Assembly: GCF_000821185.2 (NCBI RefSeq) | Contig: NZ_CP050855.1 | Span: 1,054,001-1,118,000 of the forward strand | DNA: 64,000 nucleotides | From: Serratia symbiotica | GTDB taxonomy: Bacteria; Pseudomonadota; Gammaproteobacteria; Enterobacterales; Enterobacteriaceae | Direction of reading: 5' to 3' | Part shown: piece after piece, positions 41,886 through 51,688 of the stretch | How the letters are laid out: each line of letters begins with the position of its first letter | How positions within the stretch are numbered: position 1 is the stretch's first letter | Translations under genes and position numbers: made by a program | The notes under the pieces: generated by a model | What the model was told of the DNA's origin: nothing | The model's input: only the letters and a program-made list of their open reading frames with translations | The model's database searches: none

Positions 41886-43181
41886 TTAAACGCGCGCTGC
41901 TTCTGGCAGGCGTTTCAGATGATGCACCACTAATAGGGCAAGCAACAGCATGGCACTGATAAACGCCACCACGCCATACCAGCCGAAGCGGTGCCAGAAC
42001 ATACCGCCAAGCGTGCCAGCGACGCTCGATCCGGCATAATAACAAAACAGATAGAGCGAAGAAGCCTGGCCTTTGGCGCGGCGCGCACGGATGCCGACCC
42101 AACTGCTGGCTACCGAATGAGCAGCAAAGAAACCGGCACTGAACAGCATCAAGCCGATAAATATCACCGTCACGGGTGACAAAGCGCTGATCAGAATCCC
42201 GATCACCATAATGGTGATGGAGACCCATAGCACCGGGCCACGGCCAAAGCGCGAGGTCAGCATCCCCGCCTTGGGTGAGCTGTAGGTGCCGGTGAGGTAT
42301 ACCACCGATAGTAGGCCAACGATGGCTTGGCTGAAGTGATAAGGTTCGGTCAGCAGGCGATAACCAATGTAGTTGAACATAGTGACAAAACTGCCCATCA
42401 GCAGGAAACCCTCAGCAAACAGCAGTGGCATCCCCTTATCATGCCAATGCAGCTTGAAATTGATCAGCAGGGTACGCGGGCGCAGCGAACTGGCGCGGAA
42501 ATGTCTGGAAGCAGGTAAAATGCGCCAAAACAGACCGGCGGCGGCCAAAGCGCACAGGCCGATCACCGCCAGCGCGATGCGCCAGGAGGAGAAGTCGGTC
42601 AGCACCCCGGTAATCAGACGGCCGCTCATGCCGCCAATCGAGTTGCCGCTGATATACAACCCCATTGAGAAGGCGACAAAGCTGGGGTGGATCTCTTCGT
42701 TCAAATAGGTCATGCCGACTGCCGCTACGCCGCTCAGTGACAAACCTATCAACGCACGCATCAGCAAAATGCCGTTCCAACTGGTCATAAAAGCGCAGAT
42801 CAACGTACAGATCGCCGCCAGCAGTAATGCCACCACCATCACTGACTTGCGACCAATGGCATCGGACAATGGGCCGGTGAACATCAGGCCGATCGCCAAC
42901 AGCCCGGTCGACACTGAAAGCGAAAGACTGCTTTGTGCCGGGGAAATGCCGAAGTCGTGCGATAACACTGGCAATATCGGCTGCACGCAGTATAGCAGCG
43001 CAAAGGTCGCCAGCCCGGCGGAGAACAACGCCAGAGTGACGCGCATAAATTGAGGTGTACCACGTTCAATGTAAGGAAGCTTGTTGAGGGTGGAACGTTT
43101 AACTTTTGGTGCAGCCGCCGCATCATTTTTAGCGACCAGCGTTGGCGGCATTACAGCCGCAGAACGCACAGGGGTTATCAC
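41886..43181 (-). CDS. ynfM: MFS transporter YnfM
   Basis: Major-facilitator inner-membrane transporter, 431 residues and about 12 membrane segments, related to the arabinose-efflux/CynX type; E. coli YnfM has been linked to drug efflux. The RGTPQFMRVTLALFSAGLAT start of the core, GPLSDAIGRKSVMV loop and YISGNSIGGMSGRLITG are hallmark YnfM sequence. About 30 N-terminal cytoplasmic residues precede RGTPQF; an internal start is possible. Divergent from mlc, as in E. coli. Confidence 0.95.
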   Translation of the reverse strand: MITPVRSAAVMPPTLVAKNDAAAAPKVKRSTLNKLPYIERGTPQFMRVTLALFSAGLATFALLYCVQPILPVLSHDFGISPAQSSLSLSVSTGLLAIGLMFTGPLSDAIGRKSVMVVALLLAAICTLICAFMTSWNGILLMRALIGLSLSGVAAVGMTYLNEEIHPSFVAFSMGLYISGNSIGGMSGRLITGVLTDFSSWRIALAVIGLCALAAAGLFWRILPASRHFRASSLRPRTLLINFKLHWHDKGMPLLFAEGFLLMGSFVTMFNYIGYRLLTEPYHFSQAIVGLLSVVYLTGTYSSPKAGMLTSRFGRGPVLWVSITIMVIGILISALSPVTVIFIGLMLFSAGFFAAHSVASSWVGIRARRAKGQASSLYLFCYYAGSSVAGTLGGMFWHRFGWYGVVAFISAMLLLALLVVHHLKRLPEAARV

Positions 43182-43432
43182 AGCATTTCCTTAACCGAAC
43201 ATCGGGAGAGAGATAAACAGACACTGATGGATTAATGGAATAATAGGGAGAGGAACCTTTTTTGTCTAATAGATTAATAGACGTTTTAGCGATGAAGTTT
43301 AGCGGAAAATACGGTGGATTTGTGCAGTAAATCACATAACTAATCAAATAGTTGACGCTGGATGATAAAAAAATCACCATAGCCTTTAGTCTCTATTTAC
43401 CAGCGCGAAAGAAAATAAGTAGGAGCTGATTT

Positions 43433-44650
43433 GTGAATGCTGTTGGGCAGCCTGGGTATATCGACCAAATCAAGCAGGCCAATGCGGGGGGCGTTTATCG
43501 GCTAATCGATCAGTTGGCTCCAATCTCACGCATCGAACTGTCAAAACGTGCGCATTTGGCCCCGGCTAGCATCACCAAGATCGTGCGCGAACTGCTGGAA
43601 GTGCATCTGGTCAAGGAAGTCGAGTGTCAGGACATCAGCAACCGTGGCCGCCCGGCGATTGGTTTGGCGCTGGCTCCCGAAGCTTGGCATTATCTTTCTG
43701 CCCGTATCAGCCGTGGCACCCTTACTTTGTCGCTGCGCGATCTCAGCAGCAAATTGGTGGTAGAAGAACATCTCCCCTTGGCTGCCGGACACTGCGACCC
43801 ACTGTTGAAACGCATTCTCTGCGCAGTCGATCAATTCTTCATCCGCCACCAAAGTAAGCTTGAGCGGCTCACAGCGATCGCCATAACCTTGCTGGGCACT
43901 ATCGACGTGGCATCTGGTGTAGTACACCACATGCCGTTTTACCCGGTACGGGATATGCCGCTTGGGCCGTCGCTAGAGGCTCACATTGGTCTGCCGGTCT
44001 ATTTGCAGCACGACATCAGTGCTTGGACGATGGCGGAAGCGCTATTCGGCGCAGCACGTGGCAGTCAAAACGTCATTCAGATCGTCATTGATCATCATGT
44101 GGGGGCCGGGATTATCACTGGAGGCCACGTGCTGCACACTGGCCGTCACAGCCTAGTTGAGATCGGGCATATTCAGGTCGATCCCTATGGTAAGCGCTGT
44201 TACTGCGGCAATTACGGCTGCTTGGAAACTGTTGCCAGCATTGAAAACCTGCTGGAGATCGCTCAGCAGCGCCTTGGCGCGTCAATGAACTCTAGCCTGC
44301 ACCGCTTGCCGTTGACCATTGAGTCGCTGTGCGATGCTGCTCTGGCGGGCGATCATCTGGCCCAAGATATTATCTTTGGCGTCGGCTATAGTCTGGGAGG
44401 TATTCTGGCGATGATGGTTAATCTGTTTAATCCAGAGAAGATCCTGCTGGGATCACCGCTGAATCGCGCAGCGGAAATTTTGCATCCGGCCATTGCTTCT
44501 TGCATTCGCCAGCGGTCGTTGCCAGCCTACAGCGAGCAGGTGCAGGTGGGGGCCACACAGTTCTCCAACCAAGGCACCATGCCCGGTGCGGCCCTGGTGA
44601 AGGAAGCATTGTACAACGGTTCATTGCTGGTGCAGCTATTGCAGGGATAA
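43433..44650 (+). CDS. mlc: Transcriptional repressor Mlc (DgsA)
   Basis: ROK-family global repressor of sugar-phosphotransferase genes, released when membrane EIICB-Glc sequesters it. 405 residues. GTG start at 43433 with AGGAG eight bases upstream. The N-terminal HTH (SRIELSKRAHLAPASITKIV), the ROK core, and the zinc site GHIQVDPYGKRCYCGNYGCLE are present. The C-terminal amphipathic tail NGSLLVQLLQG matches the membrane-docking end of Mlc. Confidence 0.97.
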   Translation: MNAVGQPGYIDQIKQANAGGVYRLIDQLAPISRIELSKRAHLAPASITKIVRELLEVHLVKEVECQDISNRGRPAIGLALAPEAWHYLSARISRGTLTLSLRDLSSKLVVEEHLPLAAGHCDPLLKRILCAVDQFFIRHQSKLERLTAIAITLLGTIDVASGVVHHMPFYPVRDMPLGPSLEAHIGLPVYLQHDISAWTMAEALFGAARGSQNVIQIVIDHHVGAGIITGGHVLHTGRHSLVEIGHIQVDPYGKRCYCGNYGCLETVASIENLLEIAQQRLGASMNSSLHRLPLTIESLCDAALAGDHLAQDIIFGVGYSLGGILAMMVNLFNPEKILLGSPLNRAAEILHPAIASCIRQRSLPAYSEQVQVGATQFSNQGTMPGAALVKEALYNGSLLVQLLQG

Positions 44651-44793
44651 CATCAAAATTTCTTATTATTCATAAAAATATTGAGCTGCCTCAAGCATCG
44701 ACCTTGCTTCTTACCTAGAATTTTTGGTGCGATTTCATCGCCACGTGTATTGGCGAAATCTGGGATAACGGATCGTTCCGAAGCATTTCATCT

Positions 44794-45448
44794 ATATTAA
44801 AGCGTTTATTTGTTACAGGAACGGATATCGATGTCGGTGAAACCATCGTTTCTCGCGCGTTGTTGCAGGCGTTGGCGGCGGACGGGCGCTCGGTGGCGGG
44901 TTAAAGCCAATCGCAGCGCGTTGCCAGGAAACCTATGAAGGTTTCCGCAAGAGAGATGCATTGATTTTACAGGCATCTTCAACCTTGCCACTGCTCTAGC
45001 ACCAAATCAATCCCATCACCTGTTTGGATGAAGTGTTTGATGCACATACCGCCACTGACGTCAACTATGACCTGATGAGTGCTGGGCTAAGCGAACTGTC
45101 CGCAAAGGTGGACATGGTAGTGGTGGAGGGCAGCGACGGCTGGCGAGTGCTGATAAACGATCTGCACCCTTATTCCGAATGGGTGGTGCAAGAACAACTA
45201 CCAGTAGTGTTAATCGTCGGCATTAAGCAGGGTTTCGTCAGCCATGCGTTGCTCACCGCCCAGTCGATTATCAACGATGGGTTAACACTGCTTGGCTGGG
45301 TAGCTAACCGTATCAATTCAGGGCTGGCACACTACGTTGCGACCATCTGCGCGTTTTAGCAACGTATCCCTGCACCATTGCTAGGTGAAGTGCCGAACAG
45401 CGCGAACTGGCACACTACCTCGACATCGCACTGCTTCTCAATCGCTAG
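44794..45448 (+). pseudogene. bioD2: Second dethiobiotin synthetase (YnfK/BioD2), broken
   Basis: The expected start codon is ATA, followed by LKRLFVTGTDIDVGETIVSR. The P-loop Lys (GTDxxVGKT) is Glu. The frame stops at AGCGGGTTAA (after RSVAG), and shifts several times. The later part LTAQSIINDGLTLLGWVANR is readable at 45024-45359, and the end AEQRELAHYLDIALLLNR finishes at TAG 45446-45448 in another frame. Order and position after mlc match E. coli ynfK. Several independent lesions indicate old decay. Confidence 0.9.
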
Positions 45449-45529
45449 GCACAATGATGATATGAAACAGTTCACCAATACTGTGCGGTTTAAGAAAGCA
45501 GAGGAAACCATTGCGTTCTGGCATACTGA

Positions 45530-45832
45530 TTACTGTGTGTGCTTGGTATTTTGGCTGGCACCCGCCTGCGGCACTTCACTACTGTCATCGCCATTATTCA
45601 GGCGGATATAAACAATTTTTTGCGTGTCATTTTCGCAGTGACCAACCACTTGCCCGCTGGCTTGACTGACTTGGTCGTTAGGCACGATGTCCAGTTTGAA
45701 GCCGGACTCAGGTACGCCGTTATTAACGATTTTCTGCGAAATCTTCGCTTTTAAGCTTTCGCAGGAAGCCATAGCTACCAGCGGCGTGCTAGCTAGCAGT
45801 AGTGCAGCTAATACAAGCGTTTTCTTCATCAT
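45530..45832 (-). CDS. ynfD: DUF1161 periplasmic protein YnfD
   Basis: Small exported protein, 100 residues (or 99 from the second Met at 45829). Signal peptide KKTLVLAALLLASTPLVAMA, then the DUF1161 core: CESLKAKISQKIVNNGVPES, FKLDIVPNDQV, VVGHCENDTQKIVYIR with two cysteines likely paired. The C-terminus is polar and variable. Function unknown. It keeps its place near mlc as in E. coli. Confidence 0.85.
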   Translation of the reverse strand: MMKKTLVLAALLLASTPLVAMASCESLKAKISQKIVNNGVPESGFKLDIVPNDQVSQASGQVVGHCENDTQKIVYIRLNNGDDSSEVPQAGASQNTKHTQ

Positions 45833-45922
45833 TTAGTCCTTATTTGATATGAACTACCTTGAGCACAATAGCATCAGCAGCAACGGAATTTAACCTTTGT
45901 CACTTTCCAGCAAGCCGCCCGC

Positions 45923-46291
45923 TTAAGGATTAATCCGATGCCCGGTCTGGCGATCCAGACATTTGCGGGTTTCCGGTTCCCAGTATGTGTTAACGTTGGT
46001 ACTGCCGTTGCAGCGATCTTCATCATCTACTGCGCGATCGGCCTTGTCGAACTCTTTCTCAGCGCGGGTGTTCACCTTGTGACGAAGGGTTTGAGTCTCA
46101 TTCCACTGTTCTTTGCTCTGGCGTGCCTCCTCCGCGCTCATCGCGCCGCTGCCTTTGCCATCAATAGTGATACAGGTGCTGCTCTGTGTGCAACTGGCGG
46201 CCAGCGCGGTTGTTTGCCAAGTTCCCATCAGAACCAGCATGGCGACTGCCAGTATTCCGTGCAAGCGCCGTTGGGTGGTGAGTGTTTTCAT
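45923..46291 (-). CDS. ynfB: DUF1283 (UPF0482) periplasmic protein YnfB
   Basis: Exported protein of unknown function, 122 residues. Signal peptide ends near TTALAAS. The family core is [52 protein letters not shown] and TGHRINP, matching E. coli YnfB. Stands as a single gene between ynfD and guaD. Confidence 0.9.
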   Translation of the reverse strand: MKTLTTQRRLHGILAVAMLVLMGTWQTTALAASCTQSSTCITIDGKGSGAMSAEEARQSKEQWNETQTLRHKVNTRAEKEFDKADRAVDDEDRCNGSTNVNTYWEPETRKCLDRQTGHRINP

Positions 46292-46617
46292 TGTTTCATC
46301 CTTATGAGTGAGTGTGGCCGTAGGGTGGCAAAACCAATGTTACCAGCCCACAGGCGTAGCGCAAATAGACCATTGAAGTTTTAGGCTGACCCCGCTAAGC
46401 GCTGTTTTGTTTAATTTAGAGAACTCGGTGCCGCCCACCAGATTGGGTTCAATAATTGATAGGCAGAGGGTATAGTGGCTAACAGCGAAATATTCCGCAG
46501 AATAATACTTTATGTTTGATTAATATCTTATTTTTTAAATAAAAATGAACGAATAAAGTCTTCATCGACACTGCGCCTGCTATTCTTAAACGATAGGTAA
46601 AAGAAAAGGAACGGCAA

Positions 46618-47940
46618 ATGAGTAGACAATTCACCACAGCTATTCGTGGCGACTTTTTCGATATCGCTGCCTGCGTGGATCATCCACAACAGATTGCTGA
46701 ACAACTGCGGCATATACCCGATGGCCTGATGCTATTGAACGAGGGACGCATTGTCTGGCACGGTAGTTGGCGGCAAGGTAAAACACTACTACCACCGGGG
46801 TTTGCTGTGACCGACTATCGCGGCAAGTTGATCGTGCCCGGCTTTATCGATATGCATATCCATTATCCACAAACTGAAATGATCGCTGCCTATGGTGAAC
46901 AACTGCTGGAGTGGCTGGACAACTATACTTTCCCCACTGAAAGCCGATTTAGCTGCCAACAACATGCCAGCAAGATATCGGCATTCTTCCTACAACAGTT
47001 ATTGAGCAACGGAACTACCACGGCGCTGGTATTCGGTACCGTGCACCCGCAATCGGTGGATGTGCTGTTTACGCAAGCGGCGGCGCTGAATATGCGCCTG
47101 ATCGCTGGCAAAGTGATGATGGATCGCCATGCGCCGCCTGAACTGCTGGAGACACCCGAGCAAAGTTATCGTCAAACGCGCACGCTCATTGAACGCTGGC
47201 ACGGCAAACAGCGTCTGAGCTACGCCATTACACCACGCTTTGCGCCCACTAGCACACCGGAATTATTGGCGCAGGTACAACGGCTGCTCAAGGAGTTTCC
47301 TGATGTCTATCTGCAAACTCATCTAAGCGAGGATCTGGAAGAGGTGAACTGGGTGAAGGCATTGTTCCCGGATAGCCGCGACTATCTGGATGTTTACCAT
47401 AGCTACGGATTGACCGGCAGCAAAAGCGTATTTGCCCATTGCCTACATCTGGAGGAACAGGAGTGGGATTGCCTGAGCCAGACGCAGTCGGCAATCGCGT
47501 TTTGCCCAACCTCCAACCTGTTCCTCGGCAGCGGGTTATTCAACCTGCAAAAAGCTTGGCAGAAACAGGTGAAGTTAGGTATTGGTACCGATGTGGGCGC
47601 TGGCACCACCTTCAATATGCTGCAAACGCTAGGAGCGGCCTATAAGGTCAGCCAGTTGCAGCGCTACCGGCTCTCCGCTGGTGAGGCATTTTATCACGCT
47701 ACTCTAGGTGGCGCGCATGCGTTGTCTCTGGATGACAAGATTGGTAACTTTAATGTCGGCAAAGAAGCGGATTTTGTGGTGCTGAATCAGGCGGTATCGC
47801 CGCTACAGAAGCTGCGCTGTGATAACAGCAACTCATTGGCAGACCAACTGTTTATGCTGATGATATTGGGAGATGACCGCAACATTTATCGCACCTATGT
47901 TGATGGTAGGGTGGTGTATCAAGTCGCCACAACTCACTAA
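46618..47940 (+). CDS. guaD: Guanine deaminase
   Basis: Zinc amidohydrolase converting guanine to xanthine and ammonia, for purine salvage or nitrogen supply. 440 residues. Metal and active-site motifs: VPGFIDMHIHYPQTEM (His-x-His), YLQTHLSED, VFAHCLHLEEQEW, FCPTSNLFLGSG and GIGTDVGAGTTFNM (catalytic Asp). KEADFVVLN is the usual C-terminal amidohydrolase signature. Monocistronic by spacing. Confidence 0.96.
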   Translation: MSRQFTTAIRGDFFDIAACVDHPQQIAEQLRHIPDGLMLLNEGRIVWHGSWRQGKTLLPPGFAVTDYRGKLIVPGFIDMHIHYPQTEMIAAYGEQLLEWLDNYTFPTESRFSCQQHASKISAFFLQQLLSNGTTTALVFGTVHPQSVDVLFTQAAALNMRLIAGKVMMDRHAPPELLETPEQSYRQTRTLIERWHGKQRLSYAITPRFAPTSTPELLAQVQRLLKEFPDVYLQTHLSEDLEEVNWVKALFPDSRDYLDVYHSYGLTGSKSVFAHCLHLEEQEWDCLSQTQSAIAFCPTSNLFLGSGLFNLQKAWQKQVKLGIGTDVGAGTTFNMLQTLGAAYKVSQLQRYRLSAGEAFYHATLGGAHALSLDDKIGNFNVGKEADFVVLNQAVSPLQKLRCDNSNSLADQLFMLMILGDDRNIYRTYVDGRVVYQVATTH

Positions 47941-48235
47941 TAACCTATCCCATAAGGATTTAAGAAGGCGGCATATCTCATAGGGCTATGTGCTAAAGGC
48001 GATGTTCAACTTCTGCATGGCAGAAATTGGCCTTATACTAAATTAGTATTAGCTTAAAGCCTTCTGTGATTATTTCCTGATTTAGTGATAGTCATTCCTG
48101 TTATTACGTAAATACCCATGTATTACATGTGTTATTTCTTTACTTCCTGCTGGATTTTTGAATAGATTGTTTTTTTGCCGGACAGCAAAAGGATAATAAT
48201 CCTAATATTTTCAAACACAGAAGGGAAAATGAACC

Positions 48236-48676
48236 ATGAGAAAATCAAAGCGAATGGGAATAGGGCTGGCTGTAGCTCTGATAGCTACCCCGATGTTGCC
48301 TGCTACCATGGCGGCAGAAAATATCCCGGAAAATACAATACAGGCAGATAATTCGCAGTTTATTGCGCTAGGCAAAGTCGTTCAGGTTAATGTTGGCGAC
48401 ATTGAGTACAAACTCGATTTTTCTGATAACAAAACTATGACCTTTACCGGTATCGGCGCAGACTCTCAGGATGATACTGATACCGTAGAGTATACTGCTA
48501 TTAAAATTCGACCACAGGTCTACATGGTTTATTGGCACGAACCTAAATCGGGGGATAACGTTGTCCATATCGAGGACTACCTGCGTGGTGAAGTCTACAC
48601 CAACATTGCCAGCAAGGATGGGGGTTTCACCCACATGAAAGGGCGGTTGAAAATCGTTGGCCGCTCAGAAAAATAA
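48236..48676 (+). CDS. Secreted MoaF-like (calycin fold) protein
   Basis: 146-residue exported protein. Signal peptide ~1-27 (GIGLAVALIATPMLPATMAA). The mature part resembles the MoaF-related domain, a small beta-barrel: YKLDFSDNKTMTFTGIG, then VEYTAIKIRPQVYMVYWHEP, VVHIEDYLRGEVYTNIASKD and GGFTHMKGRL. Ligand unknown; despite the name, MoaF-like proteins need not act in molybdenum cofactor synthesis. Surrounded by long non-coding stretches with no operon partner. Confidence 0.6.
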   Translation: MRKSKRMGIGLAVALIATPMLPATMAAENIPENTIQADNSQFIALGKVVQVNVGDIEYKLDFSDNKTMTFTGIGADSQDDTDTVEYTAIKIRPQVYMVYWHEPKSGDNVVHIEDYLRGEVYTNIASKDGGFTHMKGRLKIVGRSEK

Positions 48677-49443
48677 ATGAAAAGTTGTTCTACGCATAAA
48701 CATGCTACCGTATTTCGGAAAGGATGAAGTAAAAATGCAAAAATTAGTGGGAAGTGTTGCAAGGCATTTCCCGCTAACGCTAGAGAGGATATGATCGATG
48801 CCATCCGCTGTGATCCTATCTTTATGATAGCCTAACCCCCCTTAATTCTATCGTCAGTAGCTTCGTACTCCAGCATGAATCAACTTATCCACTGTCCCAG
48901 CGAGGAATGGGCACAGCAGAGTGTTCTGCTAAGGTCGCTGAGACGGTCCTCCCCGGTGCAGTATCAGCATAGCACTTTAGGTAATCTGCTATTCGGAACG
49001 CCTATTTTAGTGGTCAGCGTGGTTCGCGCTATTACCATGGACAACGTAGCAGACATCACTTTCACCTTTCATTACTAGCAAGGTAATATACATGAATATA
49101 ATTAATTAATTATATTTAAAAATAACCTTGTGTTTTTTTTAATTTTCTATAGTATCGATTTATCATTGAGGATAATAACGGCTTAAGCCGAGCAGCTAAC
49201 AGGCTAAATAAATCAAAAATCATCTGGGATTTAAAGGCGAAAGACATCATTAAATTAATAGCGAGCTAATTTTATATTTTATTAACCATTGCATCTGTCA
49301 CTATTAAATAATTTTTCATTGATAATGGTGATCTGGTAATTATTTTTGGCAAAAAAGTTAATTCTCTCAAAATTGGCCATGACAAAATTTAGATCAAGCT
49401 AATTATTCACACTATGCAATAATAGGAATATAGGTTGGATCGC
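48677..49443. other. Intergenic, AT-rich, no recognised gene
   Basis: Between the MoaF-like gene and the hotdog gene. A plus frame at 48875-49078 (MNQLIHCPSEEWAQQSVLLR...) has no recognised relative. From 49080 the sequence is strongly AT-rich and likely holds the promoter of the next two genes. No terminator or RNA gene is convincing. Confidence 0.4.
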
Positions 49444-50316
49444 ATGAGCATAAAAGCGCAAGACCATTTCTTTGATGTCAATCAAGTATCCCAATGTATT
49501 AAGGTGCAAAAACCTTATTTTGCTTTTCAACAGATCTGGCAGGATGGAAACTCACTGGTTGGGAGCTTTGCTGCTGAACAGTCTCTGGACTACGAAACGG
49601 GTATTATTACAGCAGGTGAGTTGGGTAGACACCTAGCCATTCTAGGAAGTTGTGCTGCGGTCGTAATATGCAATGGATCAGAAGGCTATTATCTCGCATT
49701 GAAAGCTGATTTTATCAATAAACCTCATAAACAGACGTCGGTTAATGATATATTATATGCTGGTGCTCAAGTTCTGAGCATCGATAAACGCTCCCTGAAA
49801 ATCTCCGCTCAGGCATGGAACACAGAACCGGTGGCAGAACTACTATGCGAATATGCCATTTTATCTCCTGCATTATTTCAACGTAGATTCCGGCACTATG
49901 CTAGCGACGATCTGTCTGTACCTGATGACTCTCCTTATCAATATCCTATCCCCTTACACAGCCTGACGTTTCACAAGGAAAAGCTGGATGCCTTTGCAGG
50001 TCCCCTTTCTCCTCAACAATGTGCCGGACATTTTTACGGGTACCCATGCTGGCCAGTAGCTATTATTTCGCAAACAGCAGTTCAGGTTGTCGGTGAATTA
50101 CTTAAAAAAAAATATGGTTTTGAAATGCGTTTCTTTATACGAGATTCGCAATTATCGGCAGAAAAGCTGATCGGTGCCAATAGTATTTTAAGATTTAATG
50201 TGGAAATAATACCATTGGCGGAAAAATGTTCTTTAATAAGCCTGATACATATTTATCATAATGAGGAGGAAGTGGTGCATCTAATAATCAGGATGGAATT
50301 AATATTACCCGGGTAA
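49444..50316 (+). CDS. Double hotdog-fold protein (dehydratase/thioesterase-like)
   Basis: 290 residues from ATG 49444 (a TTG at 49435 adds three). Two hotdog repeats seem present. The first has AGELGRHLAILGSCAAVVIC (~60-80) as its central helix. The second (~180-290) has PQQCAGHFYGYPCWPVAIIS, like the GHFPxxPxxPGV motif of FabZ/FabA. A predicted beta-rich C-terminus follows. Such proteins act on acyl-thioesters; substrate unknown. The next gene, 106 bp downstream, is a styrene/indole monooxygenase-like flavoprotein, so the two may work on the same molecule. DNA is more AT-rich than its neighbours. Confidence 0.5.
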   Translation: MSIKAQDHFFDVNQVSQCIKVQKPYFAFQQIWQDGNSLVGSFAAEQSLDYETGIITAGELGRHLAILGSCAAVVICNGSEGYYLALKADFINKPHKQTSVNDILYAGAQVLSIDKRSLKISAQAWNTEPVAELLCEYAILSPALFQRRFRHYASDDLSVPDDSPYQYPIPLHSLTFHKEKLDAFAGPLSPQQCAGHFYGYPCWPVAIISQTAVQVVGELLKKKYGFEMRFFIRDSQLSAEKLIGANSILRFNVEIIPLAEKCSLISLIHIYHNEEEVVHLIIRMELILPG

Positions 50317-50422
50317 TGCCGGTGCAACATGTGCACTGGGTCGATGTTGCTGCTGTAACGTCTATCCCCCGGTTATTGAAATAGCGGCTAATAATTGTTT
50401 TATCACCGACAAGGGGGTCGTC

Positions 50423-51640
50423 ATGAGCAATATTGCCATTGTAGGTGCAGGTCAGTCCGGGTTACAACTGGCATTGAGTTTGCTGGCTGCTGGCTATCGG
50501 GTGACGTTGATGACCAACCGCGATGCACTGAGCCTGCATCGTGGCCGCGTGATGTCCAGTCAATGTATGTTTCATCAGGCGCTAGAAACCGAACGGCGCG
50601 CTAAGCTCAACTTTTGGGAAGAAGACACACCGCCAATTAAAGGCATCAGACTAACTATGGCTAATCCGCAGGGAACCCCTGAGGTAGCCTTTAGTTGGCA
50701 TGCTGCACTTGAACAGGATGCGCAGTCCGTCGATCAACGGCTGAAAATGCCGGGCTGGATGGCGGAGTTCGAAAACTGCGGTGGCCGATTAGTGATCGCC
50801 GATGTAGGCATTGCGGAATTGGAACACTTGAGTGCTGACCATGACTTGGTGCTGTTGGCCGGGGGCAAAGGGGAGATTGTTAATCACTTTGCCATCGATT
50901 CCGTGCGCACTCAATTTGACCGACCGCAGCGTGTATTGGCGCTGACCTACGTGCATGGTATGCAGCCGATGGAGAACGGAGGCCAGATCAATTTCAACTT
51001 TATCCCCGGCGTAGGAGAATACTATACCTTTCCAGCTTTCACGCTGAGCGGCCCCTGCAATATTATGGGGTTTGAAGGGCTACCCGGTGGAGAAATGGAT
51101 TGTTGGCAGGAGGTCTACAGCGCAGGGCAACATTTGCAACAAAGTTTGTCTATCCTCCGCCGTTGGCTACCCTGGGAAGCAGATCGCTGCGTTGGTGTTG
51201 AATTGACTGACGCCATGGGCATCATGGCGGGTTGCCTTACCCCCTGCGTACGTCAGCCGGTGCTGACGCTGCCCTCGGGGCGGCAGGTGTTGGGTATGGC
51301 AGATGCAGTCGTGTTAAACGATCCAATCGCCGGCCAGGGCAGCAACAGTGCCGCCAAATGCGCCGAAATTTATCTACAGCGTATTCTGACACATGGCGAT
51401 GGTGCTTTTGATAAGTCCTGGATGGAAGAGACCTTTGAACAATACTGGGGTTACATGCAGCACGTAGTACGCTGGACTAACAACCTGCTGCAACCACCGC
51501 AAACACATGTGATGCAGTTGCTGGAAAGTGCCGCACACAACGCATCGCTGGCGAAGAAGATCGCCAACGCTTTTGATGATCCACGTCGACTTGATCCCTG
51601 GTGGTATCAGGCTGAGGAAGCGCAATGCCTGATTTCATAA
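50423..51640 (+). CDS. Styrene/indole monooxygenase-like FAD protein (StyA family)
   Basis: 405-residue flavoprotein of the two-component styrene/indole monooxygenase type, which epoxidises a C=C bond using FADH2 from a separate reductase. The N-terminal Rossmann motif is IAIVGAGQSGLQLALSLLAA. GGKGEIVNHFAID and DPIAGQGSNSAAKCAEIYLQ bind FAD, and LTYVHGMQPMENGGQINFNF to FTLSGPCNIMGFEGLP is the substrate domain. No StyB-type flavin reductase is nearby. GGGGG lies upstream of ATG 50423. Substrate not predictable; indole-like is a guess. Confidence 0.8.
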   Translation: MSNIAIVGAGQSGLQLALSLLAAGYRVTLMTNRDALSLHRGRVMSSQCMFHQALETERRAKLNFWEEDTPPIKGIRLTMANPQGTPEVAFSWHAALEQDAQSVDQRLKMPGWMAEFENCGGRLVIADVGIAELEHLSADHDLVLLAGGKGEIVNHFAIDSVRTQFDRPQRVLALTYVHGMQPMENGGQINFNFIPGVGEYYTFPAFTLSGPCNIMGFEGLPGGEMDCWQEVYSAGQHLQQSLSILRRWLPWEADRCVGVELTDAMGIMAGCLTPCVRQPVLTLPSGRQVLGMADAVVLNDPIAGQGSNSAAKCAEIYLQRILTHGDGAFDKSWMEETFEQYWGYMQHVVRWTNNLLQPPQTHVMQLLESAAHNASLAKKIANAFDDPRRLDPWWYQAEEAQCLIS

Positions 51641-51650
51641 AGCAAGAAAA

Positions 51651-51676
51651 GCCGATAATCATTATCGGCTTTTTTC
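51651..51676. terminator. Bidirectional terminator
   Basis: Nine-base perfect stem GCCGATAAT/ATTATCGGC with a one-base centre, flanked by AAAA on the left and TTTTTT on the right. It serves the convergent monooxygenase and decarboxylase genes. Confidence 0.9.
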
Positions 51677-51688
51677 TACAGGGTAGGG

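Noticed and set aside
47938..47966. Fourth copy of the MITE end after guaD (TAACCTATCCCATAAGG)
   Set aside because: Only about 12 matching bases and no element body; may be chance.
48875..49078. 68-codon ORF between the MoaF-like and hotdog genes
   Set aside because: No recognisable domain, no good ribosome site, low-information sequence; kept only as part of the intergenic note.
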